Source: Streptomyces qinglanensis
GTDB lineage: Bacteria > Actinomycetota > Actinomycetes > Streptomycetales > Streptomycetaceae
DNA length: 64,000 nt
Direction of reading: 5' to 3'
NCBI RefSeq assembly: GCF_900111245.1
Contig: NZ_FOGO01000004.1
Span: 541,241-605,240, forward strand
The notes beneath the pieces were generated by a model, which saw nothing but the letters and a program-made list of their open reading frames with translations, was not told where the DNA came from and did no database searches. Both the position numbers and the translations under genes were made by a program. This document shows, piece by piece, positions 1-9,206 of this stretch; positions within the stretch are counted from its first letter, which is position 1; each line of letters opens with the position of its first letter.

Positions 1-1
1 G

Positions 2-1126
2 GACGGCGAACTGCACCTCTCCTTCGAAGAGGCGGTACCGCGCGAGGCCGACATCGAAGTGCCCGTCGCCGACCTGCTGGCCGGTCAGCGCTCCTACCCG
101 GTCGGCGCTCCCGGTGGCACGGACACGGCCCGACTCGCCATCCGCACCGGTCCGGCGGCCCGCACCGAACGCCGCCGCCTTCCGGTACGGGCCCGCACCA
201 CCCTGCGGGCCGAACGGCTCGGCGGCCCGGCCGGCCCACTGCGGCTGACCGTCCGCACCGAGAACACCGACAGCAGCGTCCCCGCCTCCGCGCCGCGCGA
301 GGAGGCGCTGCGCAGCGCCCTGCTCGCCACTCACACCCTGCTCGGCGGCGACGGCCTGGAATTCCACTCCCTCATCGACCCGCCCGCCCGGGCCCGGCCC
401 CACGCCGCCGACTGCCGCAACGAGTTCACCTTCCCGGTGCTCGCCGGGGACGAGCGCGTGCGGTCGGTGCTGTTCTCCTCGCCGATCCTGCTCGACGACC
501 ATCCCCGGATCGCCCCGGAGAGCCCCGGCGACCTGCACGACGCCGCGGAGATCGACGAGATCCTCTCGCTGCGCACCTTCCTGCTGACCGACGAGGAGAA
601 GCGGGAGGCGCGGGCCACCGACCCGCGCGCCGCCGCCATCCTCGACCAGGTCGAGAGCATGCCCGAAGAGGTCCTCGCGGGGCTGCACGGCGCGATCCGC
701 TCCCTGGAGCCCGCCGCAGTACCCGCCGCACCGGCAGCCCCCGCCGTACCCGCGGCGCCTCCCGGGCCGGTGCCCTGGTGGCAGGAGGGCGGGGACGAGG
801 GCGTGTCGCCGACCACGGACAGTGTGCTGGTCGACGGCGTGCCGGTGCGGAGCGGGCACCGGGTCCGGCTGCGCCCGCGCCGCCGGGGAGCCGACGCGCA
901 CGACATGTTCCTGGTGGACCGCACGGCACACGTCGCGGGCGTCTTCCACGACGTGGACGGCAGCATGCACCTCGCCGTCACGCTGGACGACGATCCGGCC
1001 GCGGAACTGCACGACTGGTACGGCCGCTACCACTACTTCCGTCCGGACGAGGTCCGGCCACTGGCCGACGGCCACCGGGAGGTGCGGCCCCCGACCGGGT
1101 CGCCGCCGGGAGGAGAGGCCGGATGA
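2..1126 (+). CDS. Conserved protein of the group 1h hydrogenase operon (5' end outside window)
   Basis: The reading frame is already open at base 2 and continues through a GTG at 59, so the gene probably starts upstream of the window; about 374 codons are visible. I do not recognise a named family. The middle contains a long acidic region with DAAEIDEILSLRTFLLTDEEK. An Ala/Pro linker of about 30 residues follows. The C-terminal 90 residues form a compact domain (DSVLVDGVPVRSG, then VAVTLDDDP and FRPDEVRPL) that looks like a small beta-rich module. It ends in an ATGA overlap with the next small ORF and lies directly upstream of hhyS, so a role in hydrogenase assembly or electron transfer is the likely inference. 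No signal peptide or membrane segment is visible in the part shown. Confidence 0.75.
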   Translation, partial: DGELHLSFEEAVPREADIEVPVADLLAGQRSYPVGAPGGTDTARLAIRTGPAARTERRRLPVRARTTLRAERLGGPAGPLRLTVRTENTDSSVPASAPREEALRSALLATHTLLGGDGLEFHSLIDPPARARPHAADCRNEFTFPVLAGDERVRSVLFSSPILLDDHPRIAPESPGDLHDAAEIDEILSLRTFLLTDEEKREARATDPRAAAILDQVESMPEEVLAGLHGAIRSLEPAAVPAAPAAPAVPAAPPGPVPWWQEGGDEGVSPTTDSVLVDGVPVRSGHRVRLRPRRRGADAHDMFLVDRTAHVAGVFHDVDGSMHLAVTLDDDPAAELHDWYGRYHYFRPDEVRPLADGHREVRPPTGSPPGGEAG

Positions 1127-1274
1127 ACCCCGTCCACGTGCCCGAGCACGACCACGCGGGCGCTGACCGGCTCTCCGGCGGCCACCGCGCCACCGGGTCC
1201 GTACGCCCCGGGCCGCCGTCGGCGGCCACCGTCCACGACCGCATGCGGGACCGGTTGCAAGGGAGGCCGAGGAG

Positions 1275-1278
<4 letters not shown>
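1123..1278 (+). CDS. Small 51-residue protein coupled to hhyS
   Basis: This short ORF is bounded on both sides by ATGA overlaps: its ATG shares bases with the stop of the upstream gene, and its TGA overlaps the hhyS ATG at 1275. A strong ribosome binding site (GGGAGGAGAGG) lies 5 bases before the start. The product is hydrophilic, rich in His, Arg and Gly near the N-terminus (HVPEHDHAGADR), and has no membrane segment or cysteine. The coupling on both sides argues that it is translated and not just spacer. I do not know a family for it. A metal-handling role could be imagined from the N-terminal histidines, but that is speculation. Confidence 0.5.
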
Positions 1279-2360
<1,082 letters not shown>

Positions 2361-2423
2361 CCCCCTGCACGGCAGCAGACAGACCGCGACGGGCCCCGGC
2401 CCGGTGACCAGGTAAGGACTGAT

Positions 2424-4238
2424 ATGACGGCAACCGCTGACCGGGCCACCGCGGGGCGCAAGACCCCGCAGGTCGTGGACATGTCCTGGGACCCGATCAC
2501 CCGGATCATCGGCAACCTCGGCATCTACACGAAGATCGACTTCGCCAACCGCGAGGTGACCGAGTGCCGCAGCACCTCGTCACTGTTCCGGGGCTACTCC
2601 GTGTTCATGCGGGGCAAGGACCCGCGGGACGCCGGATTCATCACCAGCCGCATCTGCGGCATCTGCGGCGACAACCACACCACCTGCTCCAACTACGCGC
2701 AGCAGATGGCCTACGGGGTCAAGCCTCCGCCGCTGGCCGAGCACATCACCAACCTCGGCGAGGCCGCTGAGTACCTCTTCGACCACACCATCTTCCAGGA
2801 CAACCTGGTCTTCGTGGACTTCTGCGAGGCCATGGTCAAGGCCACCAACCCCGGCGTGCTGGCCAAGGCCGAGCGGACCGAGGCCCCCCATGCCCACGTG
2901 CACGGCTACCGCACCATCGCCGACCTCATGCGCGCCTTCAACCCCTTCGAAGGCGCCGTGTACAAGGAGGCGCTGCAGGTCAGCCGGATCACCCGGGAGA
3001 TGTTCTGCCTCATGGAGGGGCGCCATGTGCACCCCTCCACGCTGTATCCGGGCGGGGTGGGGACGATGCCCTCGCCCACCACCTTCACCGACTACCTCTC
3101 CCGCCTGATGCGCACCCTCGACTTCGTCAAGAAGTCGGTCTGCATGAACGACGACGTCTTCGACTTCTTCTACGAGGCGCTGCCCGGCTACGAGGAAGTG
3201 GGCCGGCGCCGGATCATGCTCGGCTGCTGGGGCGCCTGGCAGGACCACCAGGCATGCGACTACCGCTACGAGAACATGAACGCCTGGGGCAAGAAGATGT
3301 TCGTCACCCCCGGCATCATCGTCGACGGGGAACTGGTCACCAACAACCTCGTCGACATCAACCTGGGCATGCGGATCCTGCTCGGCAGCTCGTACTACGA
3401 GGACTGGGTCAACGAGGAGCCGTTCGTCACCCGCGACCCGCTCGGCAACCCCGTCGACATGCGTCACCCGTGGAACCAGACGACCGTCCCCGCGCCCCAG
3501 AAGCGCGACTTCGAGGGCAACTACAGCTGGGTGATGAGCCCTCGCTGGTACGACAGCGCCAGCGGACAGCACCTGCCGCTGGACACCGGCGGCGGTCCGC
3601 TGGCCAGGCTCTGGTCCACGGCGCTCAACGGGCTCGTGGAGACGCCGTACATCAAGGCGACCGGGCGCAGCGTGCGCATCTCGCTGCCCAAGAGCGAGAA
3701 GCTGCCCGAGATGACGTTCGAGTGGGAGATCCCGAAGTGGTCCAACACCCTCGAGCGCGACCGGGCCCGCCCCTACTTCGTCGCCTACTCGGCCGCCATG
3801 GCCCTGCAGTTCGCGGAGCAGGCGATGGACCTGGTGCGGGCCGGGGACACCAAGATCTTCAACGACTACGAGCTGCCGGAGGAGGGGATCGGCTGCGGAT
3901 TCCACGAGGCGGTGCGCGGCGTCCTCTCGCACCACCTGGTGATCAAGGACAAGAAGATCGCCAACTACCACCCCTATCCGCCCACCCCCTGGAACGCCAG
4001 CCCCCGGGACATCTACGGCAACCCCGGCCCCTACGAGGACGCGGTGCAGGGCCAGCCGGTCTTCGAGGAGAACGGCCCGGACGACTTCAAGGGCATCGAC
4101 ATCATGCGCACCGTCCGCAGCTTCGACCCCTGCCTGCCCTGCGGCGTCCACATGTACCTGGGCAAGGGCAAGGAACTCCAGCAGACGCACTCGCCGATGT
4201 TCGGCGCGGGCAACGGGACCGGAGCCGGCCATGGCTGA
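2424..4238 (+). CDS. hhyL: [NiFe] hydrogenase group 1h large subunit
   Basis: The 604-residue catalytic subunit binds the NiFe(CN)2CO centre. Both cysteine pairs are present: L1 is RICGICGDNH (C78, C81) and L2 is DPCLPCGVH (C570, C573, ending at H576). A 28-residue tail follows H576. In this family an endopeptidase usually removes such a tail after nickel insertion. The N-terminal WDPITRIIG segment replaces the common RIEGH motif, typical of group 1h. The gene lies 63 bases after hhyS and its end overlaps the next ORF by 8 bases. No hyp maturation genes or maturation protease are seen inside the window; they may lie upstream of base 1. Confidence 0.95.
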   Translation: MTATADRATAGRKTPQVVDMSWDPITRIIGNLGIYTKIDFANREVTECRSTSSLFRGYSVFMRGKDPRDAGFITSRICGICGDNHTTCSNYAQQMAYGVKPPPLAEHITNLGEAAEYLFDHTIFQDNLVFVDFCEAMVKATNPGVLAKAERTEAPHAHVHGYRTIADLMRAFNPFEGAVYKEALQVSRITREMFCLMEGRHVHPSTLYPGGVGTMPSPTTFTDYLSRLMRTLDFVKKSVCMNDDVFDFFYEALPGYEEVGRRRIMLGCWGAWQDHQACDYRYENMNAWGKKMFVTPGIIVDGELVTNNLVDINLGMRILLGSSYYEDWVNEEPFVTRDPLGNPVDMRHPWNQTTVPAPQKRDFEGNYSWVMSPRWYDSASGQHLPLDTGGGPLARLWSTALNGLVETPYIKATGRSVRISLPKSEKLPEMTFEWEIPKWSNTLERDRARPYFVAYSAAMALQFAEQAMDLVRAGDTKIFNDYELPEEGIGCGFHEAVRGVLSHHLVIKDKKIANYHPYPPTPWNASPRDIYGNPGPYEDAVQGQPVFEENGPDDFKGIDIMRTVRSFDPCLPCGVHMYLGKGKELQQTHSPMFGAGNGTGAGHG

Positions 4239-4776
4239 CACCCTCCGGCTGACCGACGACGACGTCGAACAGCGGTTGGCTCACCTGGACGAACTCCTCG
4301 AACGCGTGGAGACGGTCGCCGGGCCGGCCGCCGACGCCGCCCTCGCCGCCGTGCGCGGACTCACCGAGATCTACGGCGAGGCGCTGGCCCGGGTCCGCGA
4401 CCTCGCCGATCCCGAACTGGCCGAGCGGCTGACCGGCGACCAGCTCCTCGACCACCTCCTGGTGCTGCACCGGCTCCATCCCGACCCCGTCGAACAGCGC
4501 GTCGCCGCCGCCGTCGACCATGCCGCGGAAGCACTGCGCCGCCGCGGCACCACCCTCGAACTGGTGGGCATCGACGAGGGCGTCGCCGCAGTCCGGCTCA
4601 CCACCAAGGGGTGCGGCGGCTCCGCGTCCGGCGTCGAGGAAGCCGTGCGCGACGCGTTGCTGGCCGCCGCGCCCGAACTCCTGGACGTCCGCCGGGTACC
4701 GGACGAACCGGCATCCGCATTCGTACCGCTGGAGACCCTGCTGCCCGCCGCCGCACCCGCCACGGGGACGGCATGA
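4231..4776 (+). CDS. NifU-like protein of the hydrogenase operon, CxxC motif incomplete
   Basis: The 181-residue protein starts inside the end of hhyL (8-base overlap). The first 90 residues are helical and acidic. Residues 95-155 resemble the NifU C-terminal fold (ELVGIDEGVAAVRLTTKG). In NifU/Nfu proteins this fold carries CxxC, which holds a transient Fe-S cluster at a dimer interface. Here the segment reads KGCGGSASG: C128 is kept but the second cysteine position is S131. Cluster transfer by the usual two-Cys-per-subunit scheme is therefore doubtful. By position it is probably an accessory for loading or stabilising the HhyS clusters, but that is inferred. The stop is in an ATGA overlap with the next gene. 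Confidence 0.8.
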   Translation: MADTLRLTDDDVEQRLAHLDELLERVETVAGPAADAALAAVRGLTEIYGEALARVRDLADPELAERLTGDQLLDHLLVLHRLHPDPVEQRVAAAVDHAAEALRRRGTTLELVGIDEGVAAVRLTTKGCGGSASGVEEAVRDALLAAAPELLDVRRVPDEPASAFVPLETLLPAAAPATGTA

Positions 4777-5381
4777 CCTCCGGAGCGCTCGCCCGCGTCA
4801 TCCGCGACGCGGCGGACCCGGCCACCGGGCCCGCCGTCCGCCCGGACGCGGAGCGCTGCGACCTGTGCGGCGCCCCCGCCCCCGGCGACCATCGGCACCT
4901 GCTGGACACCGCCGGGGAGCAGGTGCTGTGCGCCTGCCGGCCGTGCTCGGTGCTCTTCGTCCGGGAAGCCGCCAGCGAGGGGCACTACCGGCTGATCCCG
5001 CACCGGCGCACCCGGCTGGAGCCGGTTCCGACCGCGGCGCTCGGCGTCCCGGTCGGGCTGGCCTTCTTCGTCCCCCGCACGGACGGGAGCGTACGCGCGC
5101 ACTATCCCAGTCCCGCGGGGGCGACCCGGTGGGAGCTCGACCCCGAGGCGTGGCGCGGGGCCGTCGCAAGCTGCCCCGAGCTGGAAACCCTGGCAGCCGA
5201 GGTGGAGGCGCTGCTCGTCAACACCGTGCAGGGCCGGGAGCAGCACTGGATCGTCCCGATCGACGACTGCTACCGGATGGTGGCCGTCGTCCGGCGGGAG
5301 TGGCACGGCCTGAGCGGTGGCAGCCGGGTGTGGCCCGAGATCGACCGGTTCTTCGCCGAGCTGACCGAACAGCGGGGGTGA
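4773..5381 (+). CDS. DUF5947-type hydrogenase-associated protein with a paired-cysteine motif
   Basis: The start is taken at ATG 4773, which overlaps the NifU-like stop as ATGA, giving 202 residues; a longer in-frame extension to 4611 runs inside the upstream gene and is rejected. Near residue 25 it has CDLCGAP, then CACRPC some 30 residues later, a spacing that suggests a zinc- or Fe-S-binding knuckle. The rest is a globular alpha/beta protein ending in WPEIDRFFAEL. From memory this matches the DUF5947 family that accompanies hhySL and NifU genes in Streptomyces. Its biochemical role is unknown. Being in the operon suggests a part in maturation or electron transfer. Confidence 0.75.
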   Translation: MTSGALARVIRDAADPATGPAVRPDAERCDLCGAPAPGDHRHLLDTAGEQVLCACRPCSVLFVREAASEGHYRLIPHRRTRLEPVPTAALGVPVGLAFFVPRTDGSVRAHYPSPAGATRWELDPEAWRGAVASCPELETLAAEVEALLVNTVQGREQHWIVPIDDCYRMVAVVRREWHGLSGGSRVWPEIDRFFAELTEQRG

Positions 5382-5448
5382 CCGCGCGACACACCGAGGG
5401 CCCGGCCCGCGCACGGCGGCGACGACCCGGACAGCCGGGCCGGATGCC

Positions 5449-5506
5449 CCCGGGACCAAAGGCCCGGGACCGGACCGTCCGGGACCGGCACCACCCGGGA
5501 CCGGAC
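5449..5506 (+). repeat. Short direct repeats of CCCGGGACC(GG)
   Basis: The unit CCCGGGACC, mostly followed by GG, occurs four times at about 14-16 base intervals (starts near 5449, 5463, 5478 and 5494) in the 148-base gap before the next small gene. The copies are self-complementary in part (CCCGGG). I see no coding potential here. It could be simple low-complexity expansion or an mRNA structure upstream of the small-protein genes. Confidence 0.6.
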
Positions 5507-5529
5507 ACCACGGAGGCAAGGAGGACACC

Positions 5530-5736
5530 ATGGGCCGTATCCGCGTCGGACAACCGCAGGTCGAACCCGACACCCCCACCCACGTCCGGGGCATCCGCCA
5601 GGGCAACGAAGGCCCCGGCGGATGCCAGCCGGGCCACCACGAGGACGGCACCGCGGATGCGAGGCGGTCCACCGGCATCCAGGGGAAGAAGCACAACGCC
5701 ATCATGAAGATCATGCCCAACATCTCGCCCGGCTGA
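5530..5736 (+). CDS. Small 68-residue protein of the hydrogenase operon
   Basis: This ORF has a strong ribosome binding site (GGAGGCAAGGAGG) and ATG 5530. The product is polar with a distinctive C-terminal half, GIQGKKHNAIMKIMPNISPG, which is Lys/Ile/Asn-rich and not the composition expected from random GC-rich DNA. There is one cysteine and no clear membrane segment. It sits 148 bases after the DUF5947-type gene and 10 bases before another small gene, so it is probably part of the same transcript. I do not recognise a family. A small subunit or assembly peptide of the hydrogenase is possible. Confidence 0.6.
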   Translation: MGRIRVGQPQVEPDTPTHVRGIRQGNEGPGGCQPGHHEDGTADARRSTGIQGKKHNAIMKIMPNISPG

Positions 5737-5746
5737 GGAGCGGCAC

Positions 5747-5968
5747 ATGCAGCGACGTCCCATGTCCCCGACACCACGGTGCGCCTCCGCGCGCGGCCGG
5801 CGGTCCCGCTCCGGCCCGTGCGCGGCCAAGCGGGTACTCCTCGGCCAGGTCGCGGTCCTCGGCGCCGTCGTCCTGGCGATGCTGGTCCGCGAGTTCCCGG
5901 GTCTGGTGCGCGAGGTCCGGATCTGGCGCATGATCGGCTTCACTTCCGGAGCCCGGCCGCCGCAGTGA
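5747..5968 (+). CDS. DUF6893-like small membrane protein
   Basis: The 73-residue product begins with a basic region of about 28 residues, followed by one hydrophobic helix (VLLGQVAVLGAVVLAMLV) and a juxtamembrane motif REFPGLVREVRIWRMIG. That pattern fits the DUF6893 family of tiny actinobacterial membrane proteins as I remember it. It has a good ribosome binding site (GAGGAGCGGC) and begins 10 bases after the preceding small gene. A single-helix protein at the end of a hydrogenase operon whose subunits have no export signal could be a membrane anchor or quinone-side contact; this is inference. The true start could be an internal Met (residue 6). Confidence 0.6.
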   Translation: MQRRPMSPTPRCASARGRRSRSGPCAAKRVLLGQVAVLGAVVLAMLVREFPGLVREVRIWRMIGFTSGARPPQ

Positions 5969-6030
5969 GCGGGCCGGCGGGTGAGCGGGCCGCCGGGTGA
6001 GCGGGCCCGCGCGGTGAGCGGGCCGCCGCG
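5965..6030 (+). repeat. Tandem GTGAGCGGGCC repeat, four copies
   Basis: GTGAGCGGGC recurs at 5965, 5981, 5997 and 6014, a period of 16-17 bases, and begins at the stop codon of the small membrane protein gene. It lies between the last gene of the operon and the terminator hairpin. The first copy supplies the TGA stop. Confidence 0.75.
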
Positions 6031-6087
6031 GTGGCCCGCTCCAGGTACCGGTTCCGGTCCCCGAAGGGGCGCACCGGAGCGCGAACC

Positions 6088-6120
6088 GAAGGGGCGGGCC
6101 ACCTCGGTGCCCGCCCCTTC
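6088..6120 (+). terminator. Terminator hairpin of the hydrogenase operon
   Basis: Perfect 12-bp stem (GAAGGGGCGGGC with GCCCGCCCCTTC) and a 9-base loop, placed about 120 bases after the last small gene and before the convergent regulator gene. There is no U-run, which is common for Streptomyces terminators. It could serve both strands. Confidence 0.75.
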
Positions 6121-6253
6121 CGCCATCTGAAGTGGACCTGGCAATCAGGACGACGATGTCAGGGCAGGTCCCCGCCCGGGGTCGGAAACCGGACGTTCCC
6201 CCGCGCCCTGGAAGATCACCGACCACGACCGGGACCGGCTGCCGGCCTTCCTC

Positions 6254-7285
6254 TCAGGCTGCGGCCGGCCGTCCGGCCATGAGGTCCTTCGGCCATGTCC
6301 AGGCCAGGCCGTGCAGTCCCCGTTCGCAGCGGCTCCGGTGGAGATGGGCACTGTGCGAGACATCCAGCCGCAGCCGCCGGAGCCCCTTCGGCTCCGCGTC
6401 CGCGTCCTGGCGGAAGGTGGTCTGGCACACCGTCGGCACGCGCGCGGGATGGAAGAACACCTGCAGGAGATACGCCCGGTGCGGGCTGTTGACCCCATGC
6501 TCGTGCCGGCCGGCGGGCAGTACTCCGTCCTCCGGGCGCAGCCGGTACTCGACCAGCGCGGTCTCCCCGCGCAGCAGATCGCGCCCGAAGCCGGTCGCGA
6601 TCAGCACACTCCCGCTCTCCGGATGGAGGTGCAGCCGCTCCGTCCGTCCGCACACGGGGTCCAGGTGCACCCGCGAGGCTCCCGGATTGTCGAGGCAGTG
6701 CAGGTTCACCATGCGGCAGGCCCCGTTCTCCCGGGCCCGCACCAGGTGACTGACGCTCAGGTGGCTCAACCGCCCCCGGTCGTCGAGATGCAGCACCTCC
6801 CGGGTCGAGACGACCGTCAAGTTCTCGTTGAGACGGCTGAGGTCCGTGCCCAGCGCCCGCTCCTGCCAGGACCCGGCGCCGAACAGCGGCTGACGGGCGG
6901 CCCCGCCTCCCGCGGCGCCGTCGCGGGCTCCGCCCCGCGGGCGCTGCGGTGGCAGCAGCTCGCTGAGTGTGCCGCCCGGCAGCCGCAGAATGTCCTCCAG
7001 TTCCGCCACGGCCCGCAGCGAGTTGTACCGTTCGGGGACCGTGCGGCCGCGCTGCCAATAGCTCAGTGTCGCGGGGGAGAGGCGGATACCGCGGGCCGCC
7101 AGTCGGCTGCACACCCGCTCCAGCGGCAGGCCCCGTTGCACCAGGGCCGCGCGGAGTTCCGCCGCGAAGGCGCGGCGTTCCGGTGCGCTCCCCGGTCGGC
7201 CGGCGGTGCTTTCCCCCGCACCCTTCCCTCTCTCTCCGCGGGGATTCTCCACATTCTGTGAACGCGCCGGCCGGGTGGTCGTCAT
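6254..7285 (-). CDS. XRE-family helix-turn-helix regulator
   Basis: Start at ATG 7285, which has GCGAGGAG upstream; the open frame extends further but without a better start. The 343-residue protein has an HTH region at about residues 35-95 (LERVCSRLAARGIRLSPATLSYWQRGRTVPER) followed by a 240-residue C-terminal domain with no membrane segment. The C-terminal part (HLHPESGSVLIATGFGRDLL) is beta-rich, cupin-like in feel, and probably senses a ligand, but I cannot name it. It is divergent from the secreted protease gene across a 483-base gap, so it may control that gene and itself. Confidence 0.75.
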   Translation of the reverse strand: MTTTRPARSQNVENPRGERGKGAGESTAGRPGSAPERRAFAAELRAALVQRGLPLERVCSRLAARGIRLSPATLSYWQRGRTVPERYNSLRAVAELEDILRLPGGTLSELLPPQRPRGGARDGAAGGGAARQPLFGAGSWQERALGTDLSRLNENLTVVSTREVLHLDDRGRLSHLSVSHLVRARENGACRMVNLHCLDNPGASRVHLDPVCGRTERLHLHPESGSVLIATGFGRDLLRGETALVEYRLRPEDGVLPAGRHEHGVNSPHRAYLLQVFFHPARVPTVCQTTFRQDADAEPKGLRRLRLDVSHSAHLHRSRCERGLHGLAWTWPKDLMAGRPAAA

Positions 7286-7768
7286 GCGTTTCTCCTCGCG
7301 AAAGTCCGGACCAATATTCCGGGCCCGTCCCAGCTCGTGCCCGCAACCCGGTGCGGCGCGGCGGGCATTGCGGAGTCCGCCGTGCCGGAGCCGTTCTACC
7401 GGGAATACGGCGCGACGGGTGTCCCGGATGCGCCATTGGCGGAATCGGGCGCGGTCCGGGGCCGGCTCAGCCGAAACCCGCCCGTTCCCCGGGCTCGGTC
7501 CGGTGCGTGTGCATGGCACCCAGTGTTCGGGTGTGCCGCGGGCGGGTCATTAAGAGAAGCGCACCGTCGACTTAACAGGCGGTGTCCGCCGGGCTCTTGT
7601 CGGCAAAGTGAGGGGCCCGCCAGTCTCGAACTGCGCAGCGGCCGGAATCCCCACCCGCGGCGGACGACCTCTGCCCGGAAACGGCGCCGTACGGCATTTC
7701 CCCACCAATGTCCGGCAATTCCCGCCGCTGCGCGCTCCAGCCACCCCCATGCGGAAGGAACCCCCCGA
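7286..7768. other. Divergent intergenic region between the regulator and the protease gene
   Basis: This 483-base stretch holds no convincing gene. It carries the ribosome binding sites for both flanking genes and AT-richer patches near 7548-7577 (GGGTCATTAAGAG, CTTAACAGG), the likeliest promoter area. An inverted repeat GGCGGTGTCCGCC is at 7578-7590. I could not assign a sigma factor class. Confidence 0.4.
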
Positions 7769-8977
7769 ATGCGCAGCATGCGCCGCATACGGAACTGTCT
7801 GCTCGCCGCCACGTCGATAGCAGCCGTCATGGCTTCCACAGGGCTCGCCCAAGCGCAGCCCGCCCCCACCGGCTCCGGCAACACGTACGAACCCGCCATG
7901 GTCGAGGCCCTCGCCGACTCGCTCGGCATCAGCAAGCACGCGGCCGTACAGCGCCTGGACGACCAGCACACGCAGCAGCAGCGGCTGGACCGGCTGAGAC
8001 GAGACGGGGTCGAGACCGACGGGGCCTACTTCACAGACGGCAGACTCACCCTCAACGTCACCGGCCGGTCCGATGCCAAGCGCGCCCGCCACGCCGGACT
8101 CAGCGCCCGGGTGCCCGAACGCGGCGCCCGCGCACTGGAGAAGATCACCGACGAACTGGACGCCCGTGCCAAGCGCAAGACGCCCTCCGGCGTCGTCTCC
8201 TGGTCCGCCGACCTGAGCTCCGACTCCGTCGTGGTGAAGGTGGCCGACGCCGACCGCGACGCAGCGACCCGCACCTTCCTGTCCGCCGCACGCAAGTACG
8301 GCAAGGCCGTGCGGGTCGAGAAGGACACCGAACGCCTCGCGGTGCAGCGGGACGTGTACCCCGGCAGCCGGATGAACCTGAACAACAACCCAGGCTCCTG
8401 GTGCTCCGTCGGCTTCGGTGCCACCAGTTCCTCCGGCACCGAGTACCTCGTGACGGCCGGCCACTGCATCGAGAAACTCCCGGGCCTCTACTTCGACGGG
8501 TCACGGTTCGCCAAGGGCACCACCGGCCGCTTCCACGTCGGGGAGCACAGCGTGGACATGGGCGTCGCCCGGGTGGACTCCGGCTGGGACATCACCCCGA
8601 CCGTCGGCACCTGGGGCAGTACCGGCAACGTCGCCGTCCGGGGCAGCAACCGGGCCCCCGTCGGCGCGGACCTGTGCAAATCCGGCTCCACCACCGGCTG
8701 GACCTGCGGCTCGGTCGAGGGCTATGACGTGAGCGTCACCTACACCGACCGCAACGGCGGTCCGGACACCGTGGTGACCGGACTGGGCAGTTCCACGGTC
8801 TGCACCGAGGGCGGCGACAGCGGCGGTGCCTACATCTCCGGCGACCAGGCCCAGGGCATGACCTCCGGCGGCCCGATCGGCCAGACCTGCGGCGGGGTGT
8901 ACGACGAGGGCCACTCGTACTTCCAGCCGCTGGACGACGCCCTGTCGTACTACGGCTTGGACCTCACCACCCGCTGA
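7769..8977 (+). CDS. Secreted S1 (streptogrisin-like) serine protease with prodomain
   Basis: Start at ATG 7769 with GGAAGGA upstream; it gives a 402-residue preproprotein. Residues 1-30 form a signal peptide (basic RRIR, hydrophobic core, AQAQP cleavage region). Residues 31-195 are an alpha-lytic/streptogrisin-type propeptide that assists folding. The mature domain starts near residue 196 and shows the chymotrypsin-like triad: H232 in TAGHC, D263 in HSVDMGV and S351 in GGDSGGA. Six cysteines fit three disulfides (C212-C233, C303-C313, C345-C374). The product should be an extracellular endopeptidase. Specificity cannot be read with confidence. A strong hairpin terminator follows the gene. Confidence 0.92.
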   Translation: MRSMRRIRNCLLAATSIAAVMASTGLAQAQPAPTGSGNTYEPAMVEALADSLGISKHAAVQRLDDQHTQQQRLDRLRRDGVETDGAYFTDGRLTLNVTGRSDAKRARHAGLSARVPERGARALEKITDELDARAKRKTPSGVVSWSADLSSDSVVVKVADADRDAATRTFLSAARKYGKAVRVEKDTERLAVQRDVYPGSRMNLNNNPGSWCSVGFGATSSSGTEYLVTAGHCIEKLPGLYFDGSRFAKGTTGRFHVGEHSVDMGVARVDSGWDITPTVGTWGSTGNVAVRGSNRAPVGADLCKSGSTTGWTCGSVEGYDVSVTYTDRNGGPDTVVTGLGSSTVCTEGGDSGGAYISGDQAQGMTSGGPIGQTCGGVYDEGHSYFQPLDDALSYYGLDLTTR

Positions 8978-9019
8978 CCACCCGGCTGACCCCGCTGCCC
9001 CGCGGCGGCCTTCCCTCCG

Positions 9020-9059
9020 GCGGTGTGCCCGGAAGCCAGTGCGGCTCCGGGCACACCGC
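9020..9059 (+). terminator. Terminator after the protease gene
   Basis: Perfect 14-bp stem (GCGGTGTGCCCGGA pairs with TCCGGGCACACCGC) with a 12-base loop, 42 bases after the protease stop. No U-tract. Confidence 0.8.
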
Positions 9060-9206
9060 TTCGCGCTCCGGCGCACGACTGGCCGTACTGCGGTTACGGC
9101 GAGGCAGAATGGCCGACGTGCTGGAACACGATGCCGCCGATGGAACGGCCGTGCGGCGACCGGTGCCCGGCGCGAACCGCTGCCGACCGGACAGAGGGAG
9201 AGCCGG

